Shown: positions 18,372 through 25,903 of the stretch, piece after piece
Numbering within the stretch: the first letter of the stretch is position 1
Layout: each line of letters begins with the position of its first letter
Assembly: GCF_013141725.1 (NCBI RefSeq)
Contig: NZ_WHNZ01000041.1
Coordinates: 1-64,000 of the forward strand
Direction: 5' to 3'
DNA length: 64,000 nt
Source of the DNA: Paenibacillus planticolens
GTDB taxonomy: Bacteria; Bacillota; Bacilli; Paenibacillales; NBRC-103111
Notes under the pieces: model-generated
Databases searched by the model: none
What the model saw: the letters and a program-made list of their open reading frames with translations, nothing else
Told to the model about the DNA's origin: nothing
Made by a program: the position numbers and the translations under genes

Positions 18372-19678
18372 CCGTTCATCGCCCTCCATCCCTTATAGCC
18401 CAGCTTCATCAAGTTTACAGTGCCGCCTGCGGCGTTTTTGATCAGCTTCATCGCCATCTTTTGCTTATCCCCTTTGGCAATGCCATCCACGAGGAACATA
18501 TTATAGGCAGCTTCATTTAGCGCTCTGGGCAGCTTATCAAACAACAGTTCAGGATCTTGCTCCTTCAGGAATTGGTGCATGCCCTTATACTTCTGCAAAT
18601 CTTTGTGCACAAAGGATTCGCGTATTTTTTGGTCGTAGGCTTGCAGCGAAGCCGCCGAGTAATCCCCTCGTCCCTTGGCCTCCACAATCGCTTCCCCAGC
18701 CAAGCGGCCGGAGGTCATCGCCAAATTGGTGCCTTCCCGATGGACGAAATTGATGAGCTGCGCGGCATCCCCGCAGACGCACCAGCCATTTCCCGACAAG
18801 GGCGGAATGGAGTGAAAGCCGCCTTCGGGAATCAAATGCCCGGAGTACTCCTTCGTTTCTCCGCCCTGAATCAATTTGCGGATCATGGGATGCTGCTTCA
18901 CCGCGTCCAACACCGCATAGGGCTTCACCTTTTTATCGCGCAAATGGTTCACCATCACGCCGACGCCTAATGAAATGGTCTCTTTATTCGTATACAAAAA
19001 GCCCATCCCCGCCATGCCAAGCGACGTTTCGCCCATGAACTCGATCGTTACGCCTTCGTCGCCCTCAAGCCCGAAGCGGTCCTCGATCTTCTCCTTCGGC
19101 AGCGCAATCACTTCTTTCACGGCCAGCGACACTTGATCCGGCGTCCATTCTTTATGAATGCCCATGGCCTTCCCGAGCAAAGAGTTTACGCCGTCGGCTA
19201 TGACGATAACGTCCGCATATAAATTGCCGTCATCCCGGTCGGTCTTAACGCCAACCACTTTATCGCCTTCCCGGATAACGTCCAGTGCGACGGTTTCGTA
19301 CACAGGGATAGCTCCGGCAGCAACCGCTTTATCGGCAAACCATTGATCAAATTTGACTCGCAAGCCTGTGAAACAGTTGTAAGGCTCCTTGTACGCCTCG
19401 TTGCGGTGGCCGAACGTCACCATGGACTCTTTGCCCATCATCCAGATGCGCTGCTCCACAATGTACCTTTCCATCGGAAAGTTTTTCTCTTTCCAGAACT
19501 CGGGTACGAGCTCTTCAATTTGTTTCCGGTAGAGAACGCCGCCGAAAATGTTTTTGGCGCCGGGGAATTCCCCCCGTTCCAGGAGCACAACGGATAACCC
19601 GGCTTGCGCCATCGTTAAAGCCGCTGCTGCGCCGGCCGGACCTCCGCCAACGACGATCGCATCAAATTTTTCATTCAT
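18368..19678 (-). CDS. fixC: FixC, electron transfer flavoprotein-quinone oxidoreductase
   Basis: A 436-residue FAD protein homologous to ETF-QO. The dinucleotide-binding motif VVGGGPAGAAAA is at residues 9-20 and LLERGE follows as the second strand. It passes electrons from FixAB to the quinone pool and to FixX. Its ATG overlaps the fixB stop (ATGA) and its stop overlaps the fixX start, so FixBCX are translationally coupled. It is membrane-associated in known complexes, but no transmembrane helix is obvious. Confidence 0.93.
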   Translation of the reverse strand: MNEKFDAIVVGGGPAGAAAALTMAQAGLSVVLLERGEFPGAKNIFGGVLYRKQIEELVPEFWKEKNFPMERYIVEQRIWMMGKESMVTFGHRNEAYKEPYNCFTGLRVKFDQWFADKAVAAGAIPVYETVALDVIREGDKVVGVKTDRDDGNLYADVIVIADGVNSLLGKAMGIHKEWTPDQVSLAVKEVIALPKEKIEDRFGLEGDEGVTIEFMGETSLGMAGMGFLYTNKETISLGVGVMVNHLRDKKVKPYAVLDAVKQHPMIRKLIQGGETKEYSGHLIPEGGFHSIPPLSGNGWCVCGDAAQLINFVHREGTNLAMTSGRLAGEAIVEAKGRGDYSAASLQAYDQKIRESFVHKDLQKYKGMHQFLKEQDPELLFDKLPRALNEAAYNMFLVDGIAKGDKQKMAMKLIKNAAGGTVNLMKLGYKGWRAMNG

Positions 19679-20787
19679 TTGGCCTCACTCCTTTCCAGCG
19701 TTGGCACAGAAGCGGGGATCTCCGCTGCTTGCTTGCCAAACAAGGTTCGGCGTTTTTTCACCTCTTGGGTAATCGCCGGAACCAGCTTAAACAAATCGCC
19801 TACCATGCCGTAGTGGGCAAATTGGAAAATAGGCGCTTTCTCGTCTTTGTTAATCGCGACGACAACGTCCGCATTGCTCATCCCGACGGTATGCTGCACG
19901 GCCCCAGAGATGCCGATAGCAAAGTACAGCTTCGGCCGTACGGTTGCACCGGTTTGACCGACCTGGTGCTCATGCCCGATCCAGCCCGCGTCAACCGCCG
20001 CGCGGGATGCGCCGACGACGCCGCCAAGCGCCTCTGCCAGCTCGGCGAGCAGCGCGAAAGGCTCTGGGCCGCCGAGTCCGCGGCCCCCGGCCACGATAAT
20101 CTCGGCATCCTCGAGATTGAGCTTGCCTGTTTCGTGCAGGAAGTCCAGCACCTGCGCGGCGATCTCTTCCTCCCGCATCGCAGCTTCGATGAGCACGATT
20201 TCACCTTGGCGCGCCGTGTCCTTCGTCAGCGCCTGAAACACGCCGGCGCGCGCTGTCGCCATCTGCGGCCGGTACTGTTTGCAGAGGATGGTGGCCATCA
20301 TCTTCTCGGAAAAAGCCGGCCGGCTGGCCAGCAGCAGCCGCGACGGGGGTGGCTCCACGTCGAGCTGCGTCGTGTCGGCCGTCAGCCCTGTCGGCAGGTG
20401 CGTCGCGATGGCGCCTGCCAGGTCGCGGCCCGTCGCTGTCGCGCCGAACAGCACGATCTCGGGCTTTGCTTCCTCGATCAGCTTCAAGCAGACCCGGCTG
20501 TAGGGCCGGGTTCGATAGGTGCGAAGCTCCGGCGCTTCGCAGAGAAACACCCGGTCCGCGCCGTAATGCACGGCTTCCTCGGCGAGGTGCGCGACATCCT
20601 CGCCGATTACGAGCGCCATGAGCGGCGCGTCCAGCTTCGCCGCCAGCTTCTTGCCTTCGCCCAGCAGCTGCCAGGATACCTTCTTCGCAGCGCCGTCCCG
20701 CTGCTCGACGACGATTAATACGCCCCGATATGCGGACCAATCGGGCATTGACGCTTCGGTTTGGTCCGCAGTTTGTTCACTAGCCAT
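19675..20787 (-). CDS. fixB: FixB, electron transfer flavoprotein alpha subunit
   Basis: A 370-residue EtfA homologue. The C-terminal FAD-binding domain shows IIVAGGRGLGGPE, VGASRAAVDAGW, QVGQTGATVRP and AIGISGAVQHTVGM. ATG 20787 follows GGAGG by 9 nt; an upstream ATG at 20802 overlaps that ribosome site. With FixA it forms a bifurcating ETF that oxidises NADH and reduces quinone and ferredoxin. The central part is much more GC-rich than fixA or fixC, giving long spurious antisense frames. Confidence 0.94.
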   Translation of the reverse strand: MASEQTADQTEASMPDWSAYRGVLIVVEQRDGAAKKVSWQLLGEGKKLAAKLDAPLMALVIGEDVAHLAEEAVHYGADRVFLCEAPELRTYRTRPYSRVCLKLIEEAKPEIVLFGATATGRDLAGAIATHLPTGLTADTTQLDVEPPPSRLLLASRPAFSEKMMATILCKQYRPQMATARAGVFQALTKDTARQGEIVLIEAAMREEEIAAQVLDFLHETGKLNLEDAEIIVAGGRGLGGPEPFALLAELAEALGGVVGASRAAVDAGWIGHEHQVGQTGATVRPKLYFAIGISGAVQHTVGMSNADVVVAINKDEKAPIFQFAHYGMVGDLFKLVPAITQEVKKRRTLFGKQAAEIPASVPTLERSEAK

Positions 20788-20869
20788 AGTAACTTCCTCC
20801 ATTCGTTACGTGATCCTACTCTGCTCCGTTTGCCGCTTGCGCACTTCGTAAGTGCCTCCAAAATCCTTG

Positions 20870-21703
20870 CTAGGACCAGTCAAGCAGCGTCTGCATTTCC
20901 TTCGTCATGAACTTGTCAGCCAGTTGAGCCGCGGCGGCTTCCGGAGAATCATACGCAATCATCTGGGTTTTGACCGCTTTCACTTCAGGCACCCATGTTT
21001 TGGCAACGATTGTCGGCGAGCCTTTGAGTCCGATTTTCGCTCGCTCCAAGTCCGGGAAATCCGCCGTTGTCCACACTGTCGGCTTGTAGCGAGCCGCTCG
21101 AATCATGCCCGGTAGTGACGCCCGTCTGACCTTGTTCAGTTCCTTAAGCGCCGTGATCAGCACAGGCATGCTTGTCTCCACCACTTCAATGCCGTCCTCC
21201 AAAAGCCGGTGCACGCGCACTTTGCGATTCTCCTCATCGACTTGAACCACTTTGTTTACATAAGTAAGCTGCTCCAAATCCAATCGGCAAGCAACCCCGG
21301 GACCGACTTGTCCTGTGTCGCCGTCCAGCGTCTGTTTACCGCAAAAAACAATATCGACCGTCCCCCACGTCTCCGCTATTTTACGGATCGTCCGGGCAAC
21401 CACGTACGAGGTGGCCAGCGTGTCCGCTCCGGCAAAACCGCGGTCCGTTACGAGCACCGCATCGTCAGCTCCGAGGGATATGCATTCCTTCAGTCCCTTC
21501 TCTGCGGGTGGCGGACCCATTGTGACGACTGTCACCCTAGCCCCGGTTTCATCCTTAATTCGCAGCGCCTCTTCCAGCCCGTGCATATCGTAAAAATTCA
21601 CAATGCTGGGAACGCCTTGACGAATTAACGTGTTATTTTTCGGGTCAATGCGAATTTCTCTCGAGTCAGGTACCTGCTTGATACACACTACGATATGCAG
21701 CAT
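20870..21703 (-). CDS. fixA: FixA, electron transfer flavoprotein beta subunit
   Basis: A 277-residue EtfB homologue. Typical motifs are HIVVCIKQVPDS at the start, NFYDMHGLEEALR, VVTMGPP and FCGKQTLDGDTGQVGPG. ATG 21703 with GGAGGG 7 nt upstream is preferred to the ATG at 21793. It is the first gene of fixABCX, 82 bp before fixB. A near-consensus Fnr box (21779-21794) and a cre-like site (21807-21820) lie upstream. No nif genes are in the window, so the complex may serve general anaerobic redox balance. Confidence 0.93.
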   Translation of the reverse strand: MLHIVVCIKQVPDSREIRIDPKNNTLIRQGVPSIVNFYDMHGLEEALRIKDETGARVTVVTMGPPPAEKGLKECISLGADDAVLVTDRGFAGADTLATSYVVARTIRKIAETWGTVDIVFCGKQTLDGDTGQVGPGVACRLDLEQLTYVNKVVQVDEENRKVRVHRLLEDGIEVVETSMPVLITALKELNKVRRASLPGMIRAARYKPTVWTTADFPDLERAKIGLKGSPTIVAKTWVPEVKAVKTQMIAYDSPEAAAAQLADKFMTKEMQTLLDWS

Positions 21704-21778
21704 CTCTGCACCCTCCTGTTTCTTCGGGGAACTTTTTGTTGCATCGTTTGACAAAACGGTGGCAATACTTGTCATCAT

Positions 21779-21794
21779 TGTGAATTTTGTCACT
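21779..21794. promoter_or_regulatory. Fnr-type box upstream of fixA (one mismatch)
   Basis: TGTGA-ATTTTG-TCACT has a single mismatch to TGTGA-N6-TCACA. Its centre is about 83 bp upstream of the fixA ATG. No convincing -10 is found at the distance expected for a class II site, so control is inferred. Confidence 0.45.
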
Positions 21795-21806
21795 TAAATG
21801 ACGTGT

Positions 21807-21820
21807 AGAAATCGCTTTCA
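21807..21820. promoter_or_regulatory. cre-like CcpA site upstream of fixA
   Basis: On the minus strand TGAAAGCGATTTCT matches the cre consensus TGWAANCGNTNWCA except for the last base. It lies next to the Fnr-type box, 104-117 bp upstream of the fixA start. Confidence 0.35.
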
Positions 21821-21997
21821 ACGTTAGTTGCATAAAATTACTAGCCTACAACAATATATGCAAAAGACTTTCTAATATGACGCTCACTTTTGGCTTGGAC
21901 GTTCTGCGGGCACGTTTGAGGAATAATGGCAGAGGGGATGATTCCCCGGAGGGGGCTCAGAAGATCAGGAATGGTCTGATGGGCGGGTTTCGCGTTT

Positions 21998-22047
21998 GGG
22001 GGTTGGGGTTGGGGGTTGGGGGTTGGGGGTTGGGGGTTGGGGGTTGG
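21998..22047 (+). repeat. Tandem GGGGGTT heptad repeat (G-quadruplex-prone)
   Basis: Seven G runs (one of four G, six of five G) are separated by TT over 50 bp, in phase at 7 bp. This can form G-quadruplexes on the plus strand. It lies in the gap between fixA and the kinase gene at 22423. The rest of the 629-bp gap (21794-22422) holds the structured repeat at 22076-22253 and a terminator; a 69-codon open frame across the G repeat is not credible as a gene. Confidence 0.9.
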
Positions 22048-22075
22048 ATGAATTACTTGGACGGCGCGAGTAAGT

Positions 22076-22253
22076 GGGAACTATGATCCGCTATTTTTCA
22101 AAAAGCCGATATTCCTGCAAGTTAGTGGGAACTACGATCCCCTATTTGGCGTTTTCTGGCAAAAAGGGAGGTTTTCATTGGCAATAAGACCCTGTAGTTC
22201 CGTCTGCAGCCAACAAAATGCCCATTTAGCTCAAATAGCGCCCTGTAGTTCCC
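22076..22253. repeat. Quadripartite structured repeat, element A (178 bp)
   Basis: Two plus-strand units start at 22076 and 22127 (GGGAACTATGATCCGC..., GGGAACTACGATCCCC...), each followed by CTATTT. Two minus-strand units have their 5' ends at 22201 and 22253 (GGAACTACAGGGTCTTATTG and GGGAACTACAGGGCGCTATT). The spacing is 51 and 52 bp within the pairs. The same plan recurs at 26918, 44191 and 61061. Confidence 0.85.
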
Positions 22254-22345
22254 ACAACTTTGCCGATCGATGGACCTAGGGGAAGTTATTCCTCCGATCG
22301 CGGGAACAAGTTGCGGCAAACGCAAGAACGAGGCTGTCCGTGCCA

Positions 22346-22388
22346 AAAACAAAAGAGCTAAGCGCATACAAGCCGCTTAGCTCCTTTG
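22346..22388 (-). terminator. Terminator of the NreBC-like operon
   Basis: Perfect 10-bp stem GAGCTAAGCG (22355-22364) / CGCTTAGCTC (22374-22383), with an A tract on the left that reads as U tract on the minus strand. It lies 35 bp past the kinase stop. On the minus strand it reads GAGCTAAGCGGCTT..., like three other terminators here. Confidence 0.85.
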
Positions 22389-22422
22389 ACAGTCTATTTT
22401 CCACCGCTTAGAATCCTTCCCT

Positions 22423-23535
22423 TCACTTCATCGGCATCCTCAAAACCACTATCGTACCTTCTCCCAATTCCGTATCAATAGTTAGCAGGCCGCCTGCGCT
22501 CTTTGCTCTCTCTTCCATACTAAACAGGCCTACCCCTTTAGCCATGCTGTTTCTTATAAAACCTTTGCCCTTGTCAACTATTCGCACCTCAACGCAAGAT
22601 TCAATCTCATGCAGGGAAACGCTAGCCTCTGAGACGTCCGCATACTTAGCAATATTGGTAAGCGCTTCTTGTATGACGCGGTAGATCGTTGTTTCCTCCA
22701 GCGGACCGAGTCGTTTTCGCAAGCTGCTTTCCAGCTTTACTTTTATCCCATAGTGGTCTACATAGTTATCAATATAGGTGCGTATGGCAGGCACAACACC
22801 TAGATCATCCAGAACCGAAGGCCGGATCTGCCAAGCTAAGCTTCGCACTTCTTCAATAATTCCGGAAACATTTTGCCGGAGAATCGTTATCTCCGGGTTT
22901 GCCGTTTCCCCTTCCCCAATGAATCGATCCATCTGGATGAGCAAAGAAAAAAGGCTTTGACCGATGCCGTCATGCAGTTCGCGGGAAAACTTTCTGCGTT
23001 CTTCCTCTTGAATTTGCATCACCTGCGACATCATCACCTTGAGCTCTTCTTCCACTCGTTTAAGTTCCGTAACCTCATTGCGGATGGCGAGATACTGATA
23101 AGGTTTGCCCTTTTCATCCACGAATGGGACGATCGTTGTATCTACCCAGTAATAGCTTCCGTCTTTTGCTTTATTTTTGATCTCGCCATGCCATACCCGC
23201 CCCGAGGAAATCGTTTGCCAGAGATGGATCATGAATTCCTTCGGGTGATAGCCGGAGTTAATAATCCGATGATCGTGCCCCATCAGTTCAATGCGGGGAT
23301 ACTTTGAAATTTCGCAAAACTTGTCATTGACATAGAGAATGATTCCTTTGGGATCAGTCACCGCGACAATGGATGATTCGTCGAGCGCAAATTTCACATT
23401 GGACAATTGTTGCAGCGACTGTCGTAAGTCCTGTTGAAATTCGGCATCAGCAATATGTTCATCAAGGCGATCCAATAATTCGCCGACATGCTCGCCGATG
23501 ACATCCGGAAACTCTTTATCCAAAGTCTCACTCAA
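22423..23535 (-). CDS. PAS-domain sensor histidine kinase, NreB/DegS-like (HisKA_3)
   Basis: A 370-residue soluble kinase. A PAS domain spans about residues 46-155 and the HisKA_3 dimerisation domain carries H188 (SRELHDGIGQSL). The ATPase domain shows IQEALTNIAKYA, DKGKGF and GVGLFSMEERA. Order and partners (GAF protein, LuxR regulator) match NreABC. However the PAS domain has one cysteine only (KFCEIS), so the four-cysteine oxygen-sensing [4Fe-4S] cluster of staphylococcal NreB is absent. Its ATG overlaps the regulator gene by 8 bp. Confidence 0.88.
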   Translation of the reverse strand: MSETLDKEFPDVIGEHVGELLDRLDEHIADAEFQQDLRQSLQQLSNVKFALDESSIVAVTDPKGIILYVNDKFCEISKYPRIELMGHDHRIINSGYHPKEFMIHLWQTISSGRVWHGEIKNKAKDGSYYWVDTTIVPFVDEKGKPYQYLAIRNEVTELKRVEEELKVMMSQVMQIQEEERRKFSRELHDGIGQSLFSLLIQMDRFIGEGETANPEITILRQNVSGIIEEVRSLAWQIRPSVLDDLGVVPAIRTYIDNYVDHYGIKVKLESSLRKRLGPLEETTIYRVIQEALTNIAKYADVSEASVSLHEIESCVEVRIVDKGKGFIRNSMAKGVGLFSMEERAKSAGGLLTIDTELGEGTIVVLRMPMK

Positions 23536-24178
23536 AGTTCAGCAGTCCTTTCTTCACAGCGAATTTCACTAATTCCGGTCTCGTCTTGAGGCCAAGCTTC
23601 TCCATCACGTTGCTTTTATGTGACTCCACGGTTTTGACACTGATGATTAATTGTTCGCCAATTTCTTTGTTGGAGAAGCCTTTGGCAATCAGGCTCAACA
23701 CTTCTTTTTCTCGCTCTGAGAGAGATTCGAATGTGTCTTTATTTTCACCTTGTTTTAATCGTTCAATGTATTCATTCATGAGCCTCTTGGTCGCCGTTGG
23801 ATATAGATAGGCATTGCCCGCTGCAACAGAACGGATAGCCGTCAATAGCTCCTCGTGCGGGGCGCTTTTCAATATGTATCCGGATGCGCCGACATGAATG
23901 GCTCTGAATAAGTATTCATCGTCATCATGCATGGTCAAAATCAGAATGGCTGCATCCGGCATTAATCGTTTCAGTTCCGTTGTCGCGGTAAGCCCGTCCA
24001 TGCCTGACGGCATATTCAGATCCATTAAAACGACATCCGGTTTCAACCGCAGGGCTGCCTGAATCCCTTCTGCACCGTCCGCAGCTTCTCCGACGACTTC
24101 GATATTGTGCTTGCCATGGAGCAGCATCATTAATCCCGACCTCACCACGGCATGATCATCCACGACTAGAATCTTCAA
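23528..24178 (-). CDS. Response regulator, NarL/LuxR family (NreC-like)
   Basis: A 216-residue regulator. The receiver has DD at 7-8 and phosphoacceptor D53 (VLMDLNMP). The LuxR HTH reads LSEREKEVLSLIAKGFSNKEI followed by SVKTVESHKSNVMEKLG. The start is TTG, with AAGGAGG 8 nt upstream. It is translationally coupled to the kinase gene by an 8-bp overlap and follows the GAF-protein gene by 89 bp. Likely targets are nitrate or nitrite respiration genes outside the window. Confidence 0.9.
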   Translation of the reverse strand: MKILVVDDHAVVRSGLMMLLHGKHNIEVVGEAADGAEGIQAALRLKPDVVLMDLNMPSGMDGLTATTELKRLMPDAAILILTMHDDDEYLFRAIHVGASGYILKSAPHEELLTAIRSVAAGNAYLYPTATKRLMNEYIERLKQGENKDTFESLSEREKEVLSLIAKGFSNKEIGEQLIISVKTVESHKSNVMEKLGLKTRPELVKFAVKKGLLNFE

Positions 24179-24267
24179 CGTCCCATCCTCCTTGTAACCG
24201 GCTAATATGATCAGCCCTTCTTCTTTCCTTTAATCATAACAAAAATGATGAACTCCCGTAAGAACAT

Positions 24268-24720
24268 TCACGTCGCCTTTTCCTCTATGAACGAAGTTAA
24301 GGTGTGTATTCTATCTTGAACGGCCTCTATTTCACTGGCTTCAAATCTGGTTTGTTCCCGTTTCCCGATATATAGCAAACCCAATATCCGATGGCTTGAA
24401 CCTGTCACTAGCGGAAAAGCAGCAGCAGACTGCAAACGTTCAGCGAGCATAACGGGACAATGAAGTCTTTCCTGGTTAATCCGGGGATTCGTTTCATCCA
24501 GTTTAACCCATCGGCCAAGGCGCAGAACAGCTCCGGCTAGTCCAAGGCTCACTTTTTTGATGACCATTTGTCGATATTTGTCGTTTCCATTGCCTAATAC
24601 ATATTTCCAGTAGCTGCGCCCTCTGTCATCAGGAGGAGGCGCCAGCGCAATGAAATCGCTTGAGGTCAAGCTTCGCAAAAGCTCCAGTTCTACTAGTATG
24701 TTTACCTCTCTACTTGCCAC
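24268..24720 (-). CDS. GAF domain protein, NreA-like
   Basis: A single GAF domain of about 150 residues. Position just upstream of an NreC- and NreB-like pair makes an NreA-type ligand receptor (nitrate in staphylococci) the best guess. The ligand is inferred from context only. GTG 24720 is chosen, with GGAGG 8 nt upstream; the GTG at 24729 overlaps that site. A cre-like site (24774-24787) and a perfect Fnr box (24855-24870) lie in the shared intergenic region with fnr. Confidence 0.75.
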   Translation of the reverse strand: MASREVNILVELELLRSLTSSDFIALAPPPDDRGRSYWKYVLGNGNDKYRQMVIKKVSLGLAGAVLRLGRWVKLDETNPRINQERLHCPVMLAERLQSAAAFPLVTGSSHRILGLLYIGKREQTRFEASEIEAVQDRIHTLTSFIEEKAT

Positions 24721-24773
24721 ACAGGGCACCTCCGTTTCGACGAAGCCAAACTGAAATTTTCTTCACCAATCAT

Positions 24774-24787
24774 TGTAAACGTTTTGA
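24774..24787. promoter_or_regulatory. cre-like CcpA site between nreA-like and fnr genes
   Basis: TGTAAACGTTTTGA differs from the cre consensus TGWAANCGNTNWCA at one position. It is 54 bp upstream of the GAF gene start. Confidence 0.35.
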
Positions 24788-24854
24788 GACTTCTTGTAAG
24801 TCAGGGAATACCCTGATTCCCGCATCAGGAATTTACGCAAATATAAGAGCTGGC

Positions 24855-24870
24855 TGTGATTTTCCTCACA
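24855..24870. promoter_or_regulatory. Perfect Fnr/Crp-type box upstream of fnr
   Basis: TGTGA-TTTTCC-TCACA is an exact palindromic consensus match in the nreA-like/fnr intergenic region, 111 bp before the fnr ATG. No good -10 sits at class II distance on either side, so it may act as an autoregulatory or repression site. Confidence 0.65.
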
Positions 24871-24980
24871 ATTAAAATAAGGGGTTTCCCCCTGAAAGAT
24901 CAGTAGAACTCCCGATAACAAAATACTTAGAAATTCGATACGATGAAGATAACCAAAGATACGATGAGGAGTTGGTCCCC

Positions 24981-25733
24981 ATGGCCATGATGACTGCACG
25001 AAAAGATGAAATGACTGCTTGCAATGGAATGGTACCGAAAGATCCAAAAGGGAATATGAATGGTTTCTCTCCGGAAAATTTCGCAAGACTGCAGAGCATT
25101 ATGCATATAAAACGTGCTGCTAAAGGGGATTTCTTGTTCTGGGAAGGCGACACGGCAGACAAATTATATTATATCGTCCAGGGCGGAGTCCGCGTGACCA
25201 AACAGTCTGAAACGGGTAAAAGCTTCATTCTTTACCTGCATCAAGCCGGTGATTTATTCGGCCAAATCGATCCCTTTCAGAACTCGCTGCATAGTTTTGG
25301 TGCGGAAGTGACGGAGGATGGTGAAATTGGCGTCATACAACGCAAAGACCTCGAGGTCCTGCTTCGGCAGCACGGCGACCTGGCTATTGAATTTATGAAA
25401 TGGATAGGACTCATTCACCGCATGACCGAAACGAAGTTTCGCGATTTAATGATGTATGGCAAGTCGGGCGCGCTCTGTTCTTTGTTAATTCGATTAAGCA
25501 ATTCGTACGGCGTTCCCCAAGGCGGCAATATTCACATTCATTACAAAATAAACAATTCCGAAATGGCGGACATGATTGGAGCAACCCGCGAAAGCGTCAA
25601 TCGCATGCTAAATGATATGAAGAAGGACAACACTCTCGACTTCAACAATGGCTGCATTGTCATTAAGAACTTGTCTTACCTTCGCAATATATGCCGCTGC
25701 GAGAACTGCCCGTTGGAAATATGCCGCATGTAG
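24981..25733 (+). CDS. fnr: Fnr-type anaerobic transcription regulator (Crp/Fnr family)
   Basis: About 250 residues: a cyclic-nucleotide-binding fold (about 25-145) with the usual glycine turns (YIVQGGVRVTK, AGDLFGQIDPF) and a Crp-type winged helix with the recognition segment SEMADMIGATRESVNRML. The C-terminus ends in C238, C240, C243 and C248. C240-x2-C243-x4-C248 is the spacing used by Bacillus subtilis Fnr to bind its [4Fe-4S] cluster. ATG 24981 is preferred over TTG 24972 because AGGAG lies 9 nt upstream. It should activate fermentation and anaerobic respiration genes when oxygen is absent. Confidence 0.92.
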   Translation: MAMMTARKDEMTACNGMVPKDPKGNMNGFSPENFARLQSIMHIKRAAKGDFLFWEGDTADKLYYIVQGGVRVTKQSETGKSFILYLHQAGDLFGQIDPFQNSLHSFGAEVTEDGEIGVIQRKDLEVLLRQHGDLAIEFMKWIGLIHRMTETKFRDLMMYGKSGALCSLLIRLSNSYGVPQGGNIHIHYKINNSEMADMIGATRESVNRMLNDMKKDNTLDFNNGCIVIKNLSYLRNICRCENCPLEICRM

Positions 25734-25770
25734 GCTTACCTATATTGTATGCCTTTCCTCCAACATTCTC

Positions 25771-25786
25771 TGTGAGGTGCATCACA
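25771..25786. promoter_or_regulatory. Perfect Fnr/Crp-type box upstream of the SDR gene
   Basis: TGTGA-GGTGCA-TCACA lies 38 bp past the fnr stop and about 118 bp before the SDR start. A possible -10 (TATACT, 25855-25860) is further away than class II geometry allows; TGCTACGAA at 25808-25816 is a weaker but closer extended -10 candidate. Confidence 0.6.
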
Positions 25787-25903
25787 GCTGGAATGAAGTA
25801 AAAATAATGCTACGAATAATCAAAATACAGATAAAGAAAGCTAGCCATTTTCACTATACTTAGGAAAGGTTCATCAGGACTAGGAATGACAGGAGGATAC
25901 AAC

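Noticed and set aside
19729..20718. A 329-codon open frame on the plus strand opposite fixB
   Set aside because: It is antisense to a clear EtfA homologue in a GC-rich stretch, has no ribosome site and no recognisable protein motif.
21521..21536. TGTGA-CGACTG-TCACC inside fixA
   Set aside because: Looks like a one-mismatch Fnr box but is deep in coding sequence encoding conserved residues; likely chance.
21877..22086. A 69-codon open frame spanning the GGGGGTT repeat
   Set aside because: Glycine/tryptophan/leucine repeats come only from the G-rich array, and no ribosome site is present.
21998..22253. CRISPR array or telomere-like end
   Set aside because: The heptads are too short for CRISPR, there are no spacers or cas genes, and the structured repeat has inverted units; the chromosome continues on both sides.
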